Below, one piece after another: positions 1 through 10,789 of a stretch of 64,000 bases of DNA (positions within the stretch are counted from its first letter, which is position 1; every line of letters begins with the position of its first letter). The position numbers were made by a program, and so were the translations under genes. Source of the stretch: Juglans regia (Eukaryota; Streptophyta; Magnoliopsida; Fagales; Juglandaceae); assembly GCF_001411555.2 (NCBI RefSeq), contig NC_049903.1:19449234-19513233 (forward strand). Reading direction: 5' to 3'. Below the pieces are notes generated by a model, which had not been told where the DNA came from, did not search any database, and saw only the letters and a list, made by a program, of their open reading frames with translations.

Positions 1-36
1 TGAACTATTGCAATTTTTATACCAATATTTACATAC

Positions 37-3000
37 CTCCAACTGTTATGCCTACTGAATCCATAGAAGGCTGCTCCGAATGAACGGCAATGGGCAGGCT
101 TGGTAGGGTGAACTGCTGGTCAAACGAGTTTGAATAATCTTGTAAATTCGTTGGGACGTCACTTTGAGAAGCACCCAGGCTCTTATTTTGCTCAAGGCTA
201 AGAAGTGACTTTCCATCATACTCCGCAACATGCATCCAATTGTCGTATGCCTTCTTCACCAAGGAGTCCACGTTGATCTGCACAAACCAAAACCAATCTC
301 AGTTTCTAAACTCAATCATTTTTCCCAAAAGCTACAAGATGAACATTTCATTGGCCAATACTACATAAGTTCAAATTTATTGATATTTAAAAAAAAAAAC
401 AAGTGAGAAATATTGTTTGGGGAATTCTATAGTGAAAAAAAATGGATGGCAATTCTGGATTGCCAAATGTAATTTTCCCTAAAACTTGCTCCACCTGTAT
501 ATATTTCTTCATGTGAAAAATGATAGCAACATGTAGAAAATTATGGAGCATTAAAGGTTGATGTAGTTGGCTAGTGATCCCTATAAGTAACATTAGTTAA
601 CCACAACAAGAAATGCAAACCAACGTGATCATTCAAATTGATTCAAGACCAAAGATAAAATATAACCTTCTGACTTTCGGAAAGAGAGTCAGCTGAGAAA
701 TATTGTCCATTGGCAATTAAGCCACATAACGCATAGATATTGTTAAAAACAACACCAACATTCCTCTCATCTTCAGGATAATACACATAAACCTTCCCGC
801 TTGGGACACAAGTTTTTGCATGCTCTACAAGAACATCCCACATCTTATTGGACATGCCACTTCCAAGAATCTGCAACATAGGAATGGGAAAATAATGAGA
901 ATCTGCAACATAGGGGTTTGAATTTAACAGACAAATCCAGCATTCTTACATTCCGCAATCTCGGTGAATCTGTAACCACAAGTTTTAGAAAGTCTTCAAC
1001 GGTATGAATTCCAGCTTTGTTGAGCCTTTTGTGAAATGACCCATCTTTCCCAATTTTCTCCAATCTCCAAACATCATCATGTAATGCAGGTGGATAATGT
1101 TTTTTATATACTACAAATCCAAAAAATAAAATTTACCATCTTTCCAAGAGGCACATGCATGATATATGGAATAAACTATTGGGGCTAATTATGCACTCAC
1201 ATTCTCCGCGGTGATCCTTAACAGTGAAGGCTTCTGTTTTTGCTTCACGTATCCGGGTGCCCTCGCAACAGCCTGAGGAAACCTTCAATCCTAGCCTGAA
1301 CTTCCTGCTCCTTATCCAGCTTGAGTTGTCAGTAAATGTTAGATCACCCAGTGTTCCTACACCTTCCTTGAGTATCACTTGCAAATCCCCAGTCAGAAGC
1401 GGCCTCTTTCCTTCGCGCTCTTTCACCACATGACTCTCAAATTCTTCTTCATTCCAGGTATCATCATCCTCATTATTGAAATCACCTTCAAGCACAACAA
1501 CATCTAACTTCACTGAAGATTCTGGACCTGATGTGACAACATGGTTTGCGATTGCATCAATCAAAACAATATGAATTGCAGCACCATGCTCCCCCTCTAC
1601 TTTTCCACCAGTAAAGAGAGGAAGGGACAGCCTGGACTTGAAGTGCAGCTGTAAGTTTCGTCCATCAGGCCCTTCTATACGTTTGGGTGAAGACCTGAAT
1701 TTTATCAATAATTCAAATAATCTCACTAGTGGAAACAATAGATAAATGTCGTCTCAGAAGAAAAAAAAACGAAGAAATGAAACAAAAGCCAAGAGTATAA
1801 TGAGTGCAAAGCCCAAAGAGTAGACATCTAGCTAGCAAAAAATCCTGATCCAGACCCAGTGGGATTTGACTCTGTATAGTGGCACGAGCAATCGAGTTTC
1901 AGGCTGTGTTTTACTGTTGGAATTAAATTCAATTCATTTTAAATTAATTATTAATGAGATTTATTATTTATTTAATTTTTTATAAAAAAATTAAATTCAT
2001 CTTAATTTATTTTATACAATTCAATATAAAAAGTTCAACTCATTTCAACCTAAAAAAATTAAATCTATCTCAATAAGATTCACAAAATATTACTATTAAC
2101 AATTAAACTCAACTCATCTCAACATCCCTTCATACTTTTGCACTACAGGATCGTGAAATCAACCCTCCAATCCAATTTTTTTAAGTGATGCAAATTTGTT
2201 TTTGATAAGTAACGCAAATTTAATGAAGGCGCAGAGAGATGCAACACAAGTACATAGGAAGCTACGAAAGGGCACACCCAACTAGCAAGAAAAAGAAAAG
2301 GAGAAGAGAAAAAAATCCTTAAAATTTAATAGCTGGAAACTTGGGGGCTGTGGTGGCATTTGTCCAAGCATAGAGATCAATCCATGGATCAGAGAGCCCA
2401 CCATATATGCTATGGTGTTTAGGCTCCAACTATCGAGAAGAAAAAGTCCAGAGTTTATCCAAAATCCAATAAAAAATAGGGTAGAAGGCCTATCTGATTT
2501 AAGGAACAGCATCCTTCTCTGAACTGGAGCAACTAAGAGGAATCCATTTCTCTTTATCATGCTTTTAGAGTTGTTAAATTTACTAATTTAAACTGGTTTC
2601 TTTTCTTTCTTTCTTTCTTTTTTATTTTTTGGCATTTCTTGTCTACTTCACATTTACTTGGTTGCACCCTACGGTTAAAACTATATATAAATATCTTATT
2701 CTTTTCGTGGTTAACTATATATATATACACACCTATATATCTTAGAGGTTGTCTCCTTCTAAAACCAAAAATATATACGAAAAATAAAAAGAAAAGAAAG
2801 GAGAACCAAGAGAAAGATGAAAGGGAGAAAAAGGACAGTCTACAACCTGAATAAATCATTGCAAGAGACATACAAGATATATAGCTCCCCTCTAACCTTA
2901 AAAAGTGAGGGGCTGAAAGAAAATTTTACCCTTCCCGTCCAGTAAAATTGAGAAGTATGGCCAGCTGTTACTGGGGCAGGAAGCCCAGGCCAGTTCCCAT

Positions 3001-5194
3001 AATGTGGCCCTTAACCCCAACAATCATGGAATGGCGATGCTGACAAAACCCAGAACACACTAGCACAATATGAACCCCAATATTGGATCTCTAGATTGAT
3101 CCAGTTGCAGATACAACTTACAAAGTGGTAATAAAATCACACGTAACAGACCAATTGTTTTATTCATTAAAGAATTCAAAGAGTAAAAGGGCATGTTTTA
3201 TTATTATTTTAGTGAGCATGGATAAACCAAGATTATCAATGATTAGAATACCTCCCAGGAAGTTTGGCGGGGCCCAATTTTGCTAAAGCACGCTCCACTT
3301 CTTCACTAACCTGTTCAGTGGCATACATAAGAAACATCAATAGCATTACACCATGTCTACATACCAATAGAGGACAATTTCACCATCAATCATGTCAGCC
3401 AACTGGCTCAGACACTTTTTCAAAGGAGTTCTAACTATATTGAAATCACCAAGACTTTTTGACAGACCTTGGATGCATGAACAACACGTTTTTGTACTAT
3501 TTTACAATATTATATAACAAACTCAGCTACCAAACTTGAGCTGCATAGCAGACACTCAAGAAAGATTTCCAATAACCAATGTACTTGTGCTTGAGCCCCA
3601 TTTTCAGAAACATAAATGCCCTTAAAAACGTTGTAGTCCCATTTATTGTTGTGTTAGTTGTGCTGAAAAAAAAAAAATTTAATAGCCTATAAATAATAAA
3701 ACGAAAAAGAGCAGTAAAACTCCGTTACTTCAATTCTGCACTCCCTTAGGTAAAAAGAAGACCATTATTTAGCTAGATGGCTGATAAATTAAATTTTACT
3801 TATAAAAAAAAATTAAATTAATCACTTCATGATGAAACATGAAAAGAAAGTTTTCCTAAATCTTCAGTGGAGAGGGAAAAAGATAGAAGAAAGCTAATTT
3901 ATCTTACAACTCTCCGGAGAATAGGCTCCAATGATGAACAAAGTTTCTGCAGAGTATCCACCTTTAGAGCTTCAACAATTACACTGCACGAAACTAAAAA
4001 TTTTTATTAAAAATATCCGAAGGCCATCAACACCGCATGGGAAATACAATTCAACTATAACAAATGAAAAACATAACACCAAGATATTAATATTCCAAAT
4101 TCGTTTTAAAATCCGCTTCATATTCTTAGGTATACAGGCAGATCAGCTGTTTCTTAGATGCACAATGACCCATGAATATCAACATAAATTCAGACTTTAT
4201 TCGAAGGATATACGCCGACGGCATTAAACAACATAAGAGACTGAAAGGGAAACAATAACAACTTTTTCTTTTTTATTAACGGTGTTTGAGAACAAAATTT
4301 CGATCAATTTCAGGATGCATAGGCTCTTAATAAGAAGTTTCGCGCAATTGCGTATCGAATAATTAAATGGAAAGTTAGCCAATCCGACCCTTAGAAATTA
4401 TCTCCCCGATTTGAATCATACACTTAAGAGAAAACATACTGCCAAGACAAACTCTTTTACAGCCAATCTGTAGTGCTAACAATGACCAACTTTGATCAAG
4501 AATTTACCAGCAACCTCATAGTAATAAAACACGTAGCTTGAAAAGACTTTTAACCAGGAACCGTGTTGAAAAAGACATACATCTACACAGGATTATTAAA
4601 TTTTTTTATATTTAATGTAATAAGGACATTCCTATATACATAGCTTTTTCTGTTTCTTAGCTGTCTAGACATCCATGTGTAAGGCACCATGCGTGCACCG
4701 ACACCTTGGTGTTAAACAGTTGGCACAATCAGCACAACTACTCTGCGCTCTCCGATTCCGATGAACTAGTTGCAGCATCACAATTTTTTTTTAAGGAAGA
4801 GGACGGTAGCTGTAACCGCACAACCGGTAATTTGAACCTCAAGGGTTCCTAAATAAGCAACAACCAATCTAGAGCTAGCTTAGTCTTGCTAGACCTCCTC
4901 GTAGAATTCACATTAATTTGATACACTTTCTCGCTTCAGCTTCTACGAAAAACTTCAGACTTACTGTTAAATTAGAGTTATAGAAACAACAAACACAAAA
5001 TCTTAATTAAGCCTTAAGGTAAGAACTCCAAAACGAATAAAAAATTTCAGAAAAAAATGGACCGATTGAACGAAGATATACCTAGCTAGAGCAGGTCGCT
5101 TCCTATCAGGCTGAACTTCTTCTGCTGAAGTTACATCCAAACTTCGCTTCTCCCTCACCATGCTATTTGATCTCTCCATATACCTCGTTTGCAT
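37..5194 (-). CDS. CBP60: CBP60 family calmodulin-binding protein, 7 coding exons, 3' end outside window
   Basis: Coding exons on the minus strand: 5194-5082, 3983-3908, 3310-3252, 1694-1201, 1110-950, 870-667, 277-37. All junctions are GT-AG and the phases sum correctly to 449 residues plus one base. The start is the ATG at 5194 ([12 protein letters not shown]); an ATG at 5179 is possible. A short basic N-terminus (REKRSLD...RKRPA) is followed by the helical segment [15 protein letters not shown]. The conserved CBP60 (Calmodulin_bind) core starts near residue 90 ([11 protein letters not shown]). It includes [20 protein letters not shown], the central part [20 protein letters not shown], then [20 protein letters not shown] and [20 protein letters not shown]. 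Family members are nuclear, bind calmodulin, and the CBP60g/SARD1 branch drives salicylic-acid and systemic defence genes. Calmodulin binding is usually C-terminal and would lie off the window, so the subgroup cannot be assigned. The third intron (1695-3251) carries repeat insertions. No frameshift is seen. Confidence 0.93.
1900..2128. repeat. Harbinger/Tourist-like MITE fragment in CBP60 intron 3
   Basis: It has an AT-rich body with AAATTCAACTCATCTCAACATCC-type half repeats of the MITE family that is widespread in this window. The left part reads GGCTGTGTTTTACTG and the right part ends in CTCATCTCAACATCC. The ends are degraded and no duplication is visible. It lies between exons 3 and 4 of CBP60. 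Confidence 0.5.
2190..2290 (-). repeat. LINE/SINE-type 3' tail in CBP60 intron 3
   Basis: Read on the minus strand it gives TGCGCCTTCATTAAATTTGCGTTACTTATCAAAAA. The GTTACTTATCAAAA ending resembles the 3' ends of plant LINE or SINE copies. It is 5'-truncated, and no coding sequence is attached that I can recognise. The rest of this intron (2291-3251) holds pyrimidine-rich and AT-rich sequence with no recognised gene. Confidence 0.45.
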
Positions 5195-5880
5195 TTTCAC
5201 TATTACTAAACTAAACTGTCCTGCTTGGTTGCTGAGAAAGTTGAAGAAAAATAACACGATATGAACTTTTCAATTACAAGAACCTAACCTCACTTTGACT
5301 AAGACTTCTCTATTTCCATAAACAAACAAACAAACTAGCAACGTGTGAGATTCGAGAACAAGATTTATTTTCTTATTTTCCCTACCTTCTCAGCAACCCA
5401 AATGGAAGTTTTATTCTAAGGAGAAAGTTCAACAAAATAAGAAACAACAAGCTTTCAGTTACGTAAAGATAAAACTTTCTTTCACTTCCATTTCCAATCT
5501 CTATAACAAAACAAAAAAAAAAAACAGAGAGAGAGAGAGAGAGAACGAAAAAAAGATTTTCTTCTAGTTTCCTTAGTTTTCTCAGCAACCAAACGGAGAT
5601 TCGATCCAAAGCGACAACACGAATGTGTCGTGGATTCACAAGGACAAGAAAACAAGAAGAAAAGGAAAGAATGGCGAGCGGGAAAGTGATATAAAAATAA
5701 AAATAAAAATCGAGAGAGCCTTTTTAATTTTCGAGTCTCTGAGAAGTTTCGGCGAAGCGTCTTCGAATTTTCCCTGATACGAACACTTTTAGCAATTGCT
5801 ACGAAGCCTCTCTCTCTCTCTCTTCCATTTGTCCCGAGTGCGTGCGTGATCAGCATGACGGCTCCAACAGTAGTCGAATC
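5195..5880 (-). promoter_or_regulatory. CBP60 5' leader with probable 5'-UTR intron (5385-5232)
   Basis: This stretch lies directly upstream of the CBP60 start codon. On the minus strand a good acceptor, TCTTCAACTTTCTCAG, ends at 5232, and a donor, GAGAAG|GTAGGG, begins at 5385. Together they suggest a 154-bp leader intron. CT-rich runs are typical of plant leaders: a GA/CT microsatellite at about 5527-5543 and another at about 5812-5823. The motif GGTTGCTGAGAA occurs on the minus strand near 5590 and near 5395, and on the plus strand near 5226. The transcription start cannot be fixed from sequence. Confidence 0.55.
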
Positions 5881-6894
5881 TCTGAGTGGTGGCTGAGATC
5901 TCGGGTAGCGGATCGGGAGATCTGGACCGTCAGATTGACTAGAAGTCGTGAGGAATCTTATTCAATTCTTCTATATTGACCAGCACGTGTTGGTATTGGG
6001 GGAGGTGGTTTTCCTGTGTGGGCGACGACTGGGGATTAAGTGTGCACTGGTAGTAGCAGCCGTTAGATCTTGTGTTCATTTAATTCGTTTAACGAAATCC
6101 GAAATAAATAAATAAAAAGAGAAAAAAAAAATATAAAACAATAGCGACGGAGGAATCAGTGTTCAAGTTTACCTTTTCTTTTTGATATTTTGGTCTTCGA
6201 AACTATTACATAATTATAACACAGCCCACAAATTTTAAGGTTAAAGTCAATGGTTTAGATTTAAATACATGTGCCACCGTGAGCGCACACGTTCCGAACG
6301 TAATTTAAATATAAAATTTTTAAATTAATTATTATAATTTTTTTAAACTAATTATTACAATTTTTTTAAATTTTTAAATAAAAATTTAAAAACAATTCAA
6401 TTTTTTCAAATCCTCAAACTAAAATAATATTATAAAACTATATTCTAATAATATTTTAATTTTATAATATTTTTTATTCAATTTTTTTTCTTTCCTTTTT
6501 TAAAATCTCATAAAATATTTAATACTATCTCATTACTATTCACAAATTATCTTATTTTTATTCACAAAATTATCATCTGATCTTACTTTTCAAACGAATG
6601 TTTAGATTCGAGTAAATAAATTTGACACATAAAATCAATCTTACAGTATGTATTGAATATTTAATTATGTCATTAAAATCTACACATAATAATGAATATT
6701 GTAGTGTTTACTAATTTTATATATTTAATTTCTCTCTTTCTCTTTAGATCCTCAAAACAGAATAAAAAAAGCTTGTAACAATCTTTTTCCAATTTGCAAT
6801 GTCTACTCCCTTTAGCTTGTTACTCCTTGTGTCTAATTCACTTTCAGTACATTGTTTGGAGATTTTCATAGAAAGATAAACACAATATAACTTT
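5881..6894. repeat. Intergenic, AT-rich; MITE fragment at about 6300-6600
   Basis: 5881-6300 is presumed CBP60 upstream sequence, with no clear TATA box. From about 6300 to 6600 the sequence follows the inner part of the common MITE family, in the orientation with ATTATAATTTTTTTAAA followed by CAAATTATC and TCTTACTTTTCAAACGAATG. 6600-6894 shows nothing recognisable. Confidence 0.4.
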
Positions 6895-7255
6895 ATGGGG
6901 TGTTTGGAAAATGAGATAAGAATTTTATAAATAATATTATACTAATATGATGATTTGTGAATAGTAATGAGATAGTTTGAGTTAGATATTTGTTGAATTT
7001 TAGAAAATGAGATTGAAAAAATTAAATAAAAAATATTATAAAATTAAAATATTGTTAGAATATTATTTTTGTTTTAAAATTTGAAAAACTTGAATTGCTT
7101 TTTATTTTTTGTTTGAAAGTTTGGAAAAGTTGTAATAATTAGTTTGAAAATGTTATAATGATTAGTTTGAAAATATTTTTATTTGAATGATATTTGGAAA
7201 GGAAATGAAATTGAATAAAATGATATTAAATGAGATGGGATGAGATATATATATG
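6895..7255. repeat. Harbinger/Tourist-like MITE copy
   Basis: It begins GGGGTGTTTGGAAAATGAGAT, continues through GTGAATAGTAATGAGATAG and TTAGAAAATGAGATTGAAAAA, and ends near AAATGAGATGGGATGAGAT. This matches the order seen in the better-bounded copy at 9432-9805. The right terminal repeat is lost. Confidence 0.6.
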
Positions 7256-7333
7256 ATCTATCGATCAAGTCAATCTATTCAGTTTGGGTTTGTGCAAAAT
7301 GTGACACTTTTTGTTAAATGCCAAACTAATTAC

Positions 7334-7894
7334 TAGGGGTGTAAAAAAAAAAGGTGAACCAGTAAACCGGACCGAACTGGTGGGTTTGGTCTGGTACCGA
7401 GTTTGATTCGGTCCGGTACCGATTTTATTTTTCTTAAAACGGTCAAAATCAGTCCGGTTCCGGTTTTTCTTTTTCTAAAACCGGATTGGTTCATATATAT
7501 TATAATTTTTATATTGTATATAATTTATATATATAATATATAATTATATATAAAATAGTTTTGTATTATATGATAAATTACTAATTAATATAATATTAAA
7601 TTTTAAAATCTTATATCATTATAGTCTATTGTCTTAATAGTTATACTAATACTATATCACTTTATATTATAATATACTATAATATATCACTAAAGTTTAT
7701 AATATAATTATAATATATATTATAATATACTACAATATATTATCACTGTAATACCAAAACCGATATAATCAGAAGTACCAATTTATGGGGGTAATTGGTG
7801 CATAATCGGTTCTTGAAAATGCAAAACCGGTGCATACCGGTTCAGTCCCAAATGTTGTCCAAAATAGGATTAAACCGGACCGGTTACACCTCTA
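7334..7894. mobile_element. hAT-like non-autonomous element, 561 bp, perfect 8-bp TSD
   Basis: The terminal inverted repeats are TAGGGGTGTAA and TTACACCTCTA. The flanks are identical octamers CTAATTAC at 7326-7333 and 7895-7902. The arms are rich in CCGG and ACCGG (CCGGACCGAACTGG on the left, ACCGGACCGGTTACACC on the right), and the middle is almost pure AT. An 8-bp TSD with a TAGGG-type end is diagnostic of the hAT superfamily. There is no coding capacity. Confidence 0.88.
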
Positions 7895-7902
7895 CTAATT
7901 AC

Positions 7903-8285
7903 CCGTAAACACTATTAATTAGGGCGAGCCTTAAAAAGAGCCCAAAAAAACTATTTAGCTAATATTTAATAGTATATTTAACATTTTATACAGTCAATGA
8001 TTATAAGTTAAATGAAAATTACATAATTAAGTTATACGACTATTATATAAAATACTATATAGAAAATTTTAAATTAAAGAAAAAACAATATATATAGTTC
8101 AGTTGGTCTAGTCCGCCCTGGGGTGAAAAAACCATATCTTAGCATTGAATCGAAAATTGAAAATAAAAAATACCAAAGCTTAGAGACAGAGACTGACCAG
8201 TAAGGTTAGTGGTCCGGTCCGGACTGAATAGAATCGTTCGATCCAGTCGAGTTTTTTGGTTCGGACCGGTAACCTTATACCCCTA
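7903..8285. repeat. Partial hAT-like element (right arm)
   Basis: The right arm (about 8185-8285) contains GGTCCGGTCCGGACTG and TTCGGACCGGTAACC and ends TTATACCCCTA. It belongs to the CCGG-rich hAT-like family. No matching left end or duplication was found. 7903-8180 is AT-rich and includes a tract reading TCAGTTGGTCTAGTCCGCCC that may be a diverged left arm. Confidence 0.45.
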
Positions 8286-9280
8286 ACTTAAACACAAAAC
8301 AGTTTTCAATTTCAAATTTTTAATATTTTCATCTAACCATTATCTAATTATTATCCAAGCACAAAACCCAATACAACTTTTCCAAACTTCCAAACAAAAT
8401 ACAAAATGCAATACAACTTTTTCAAAATTTAAAATAAAAATAATATTAATCAAATAAAATTTTAACTTTATAAAATTTTAATATTTTTATTCAAACTTTT
8501 TTCTCTCATTTCTCAAAACTCATTATAAGATATTTTAACTCAAATCATTTTACTACTATTAAAAAAATCATGAGAATGTTTCATTTGGTTATACAGATGA
8601 GATGAGAAATCTGTGAATAGTAATAATATATTTTGTGAATAATAGAGAAATGATTTGAGTTAAGATGTTTTATGAGATTTTAGAAAATGAGATTGAAAAA
8701 GTTCATTAAAAATATTATAAAGTTAAAATATTGTTAGAATATTATTTTTTAATATTATTTTTATTTTGAGATTTGAAGATGTTGAATTGTTATTATGTTT
8801 TATTTTGGAAATTTTGAAAAGTTGTAATGATTAGGTAATAATTAGATAAAAATGTTGAAAAGTGAAAATTTTGAACTTGAAAACTATTTGTATCTAAACG
8901 ATGTTTGGATGTTGAGATGAGATGAGATGAGATGTGATGAGTTGAGACCATCTGTGAAACCAAACGAATTACTTGCATCGTTTGAATGTTGAGATGAGAT
9001 GCAAAATCTGGGAATAAAAATGAAATAATTTTTCAATAGTGGTAAAATGATTTTAGCTAAGATGTTTTATCGAATTTTGAGAAATGAGAGAGAAAATATT
9101 GAATAAAAATATTATAAAGTTAAAATATTATTATAATATTATTTTTATTTTAAGATTTGAAAAAATTGAATTATTTTTTGTATTTTAATTAGAAATTTGA
9201 GAAAATTGTAATGATTAGATGAAAAAGTTAATATTTGAAATTGAAAATTATTTGTATTTAAGTGGTGTTTGGATCCCTAA
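8286..9280. repeat. Three Harbinger-like MITE copies in a cluster
   Basis: 8286-8570 is an inverted copy (TTTCAAATTTTTAATATTTTCATCTAACCATT and so on). 8575-8970 is a direct copy running from ATTTGGTTATACAGATGAGATG to GAGATGAGATGAGATGTGATGAG and AAACCAAACGAATTAC. 8975-9275 is another direct copy starting CGTTTGAATGTTGAGATGAGATG. The copies abut, which suggests nested or serial insertion into earlier copies. Confidence 0.6.
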
Positions 9281-9431
9281 GACGATCCCTACTCTCTTTT
9301 TCTAGAGTCTCTCCAGACAGCCCAATGATAACCCACTCCTAAATGGAGTTTTTCCTTTCACCCCTAAAAAATGAACCAAACTCCAAATCCCATTGCACAA
9401 ATGAATTTGAATTTTTGATCTCGCAAATTAA

Positions 9432-9805
9432 GGTCTGATTTGGATAGTGAGTTGAGATGGTTTGTGAATAGCAGTGAGATATTTAAGTTGAGATGAGATG
9501 AGTTAGAAATTATTTGAGTTATGATGTGTTATGGAGTTTTAGAAAATGAGAGACAAAAAGTTGGATAAAAATATTATAAAATTAAAATATTGTTAGAATA
9601 TAATTTTTTAGTATTATTTTTGTTTTAGAATTTGAAAAAGTTAATTTCTCTTTTTTTTTTTTTTTGAAGTTTGGAAAAGTTGTAATAATTAGGTAGTGAT
9701 TAGATGAAAAAGTTAAAGATTTGAAATTGTGAAAAAGTTTGTGTTAATGGTATTTGGATATTAAAATGAGATGAGATAAAAGTATCTCTCTATTCAAACC
9801 AGGTC
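9432..9805. mobile_element. Tourist/PIF-Harbinger MITE, 374 bp, TAA target duplication
   Basis: This is one of the two best-bounded copies of the family. The left end is GGTCTGATTTGGATAG and the right end is CTATTCAAACCAGGTC, which are near-perfect inverted repeats. Both are flanked by TAA (9429-9431 and 9806-9808). A 3-bp TWA duplication and a GG...TTTGG terminal repeat are the Harbinger/Tourist signature. There is no open frame. Confidence 0.82.
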
Positions 9806-9930
9806 TAAAGTTCTCTCTTGGAAAGACCTCAAGCTCAAACTTGCAATAGAAGAAGCAAAAACAAAAAAAACAAAAAAAAATATCAGAGCTTGCATTGGTA
9901 AGGTGTCCAGTTGTTGAACGCCCGTTGAAT

Positions 9931-10263
9931 AAATTTGCCATTCATGCAAGCATCAAATACGCATGGAATTTCATACAGAAATTCCTAATTGAAGACCTAT
10001 AAGCTATCTTATTCCTATTCACCTTTTAATCCTCTCAAGACCAACAACGAATCCTCAACCAATGCCCATGGAATTTCAAAAGATACTTGCTAATTCTCAA
10101 GTCTTGGCCAACTGGCTTGACTCTACAAGAGATTCTGTTGAACCATCAAATTTTCTACATATAGATTCATGGTCTCCCACTAGACCACAATACAAGAAAA
10201 CGCTATACAAATTGGGAATGCCTTGGATAACCTAATTGAAGTTGAAAAAGACACTGAATTCAG
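9931..10263 (+). pseudogene. DUF4283 fragment (LINE ORF1-like), degenerate
   Basis: Translation from 9931 gives KFAIHASIKYAWNF, then FLFTF, QDQQRILNQCPWNFKRYLL, LKSWPTGLTLQEI and IHGLPLD. A +1 shift near 10197 continues it as NAIQIGNALDNLIEVEKD. This order matches the DUF4283 domain of plant LINE ORF1 and related zinc-knuckle proteins: the PWxFxxxLLxLxxW core, then HGLPL, then IGxxLGxxIEV. There are three in-frame stops and one frameshift. The last part is in the same open frame as the downstream Gypsy integrase tail. It could come from an old LINE next to the Gypsy element or from a chimeric retrocopy. Confidence 0.65.
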
Positions 10264-10657
10264 AATTATGTTTAGCAAATTCATCAAGATCAAAGTGGAA
10301 ATTGGACTTTCTACATACAAAGTTCAACACTTTGAACAAGAATCCAGTAGAAAACGGCTAGAAGAAGACCTACTTGAAGAAGTCCGACTAGAAGCAGAAA
10401 TAAAGGCCGCAACCAATAAAAGAAGGGCCAAGAGGTGCTTCAACAAGTGTGTGCAGCCGAGAACATTCAAAGTAGGGGAACTAGTACTCAAGGAAATGAG
10501 AACAACAATGCGGGACAAAGGAAAGCTAGACCCCCGCTTGGAGGGCCCCTACGTGGTTGTTGCCACAAATCGACTAGGCTCCTATCGCCTCAAAGATTCC
10601 TAAGGAAATGAGCTACCACACCCGTGGAACGCCAAGCATCTGCAGAAATATTACGGC
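10264..10657 (+). pseudogene. Ty3/Gypsy (Tat-type) integrase C-terminal fragment
   Basis: The frame opened at 10223 reads VEIGLSTYKVQHFEQE, then LLEEVRLEAEIKAATNKRR, CFNKCVQPRTFKVGELVLKE and DPRLEGPYVVV. After a TAA at 10601-10603 it continues in frame as GNELPHPWNAKHLQKYYG and a final stop at about 10657. This is the tail of Tat/Ogre-type integrase, including the KVGDLVLRK and WEGPYEV-like segments and the terminal PWNAEHLKKYY signature. The catalytic DDE part is absent. Only about 130 residues remain, so it is non-functional. Confidence 0.85.
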
Positions 10658-10789
10658 TAAGCTGTTTTTTCTTGTCATAATTTTTATATTTTCATGCACA
10701 AGTTACCGGCCATAATAAAAAATATATATTTTTGTCTTGTCTGAATGATTAATTTCCGGAGCATAGTATAACAAGGAAATCGGACTACC

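Noticed and set aside
2282..2871. Open frames of 92 and 104 residues on the minus strand in CBP60 intron 3
   Set aside because: Lys/Ser/Phe low-complexity translations of homopurine or homopyrimidine tracts, no domain, wholly inside an intron.
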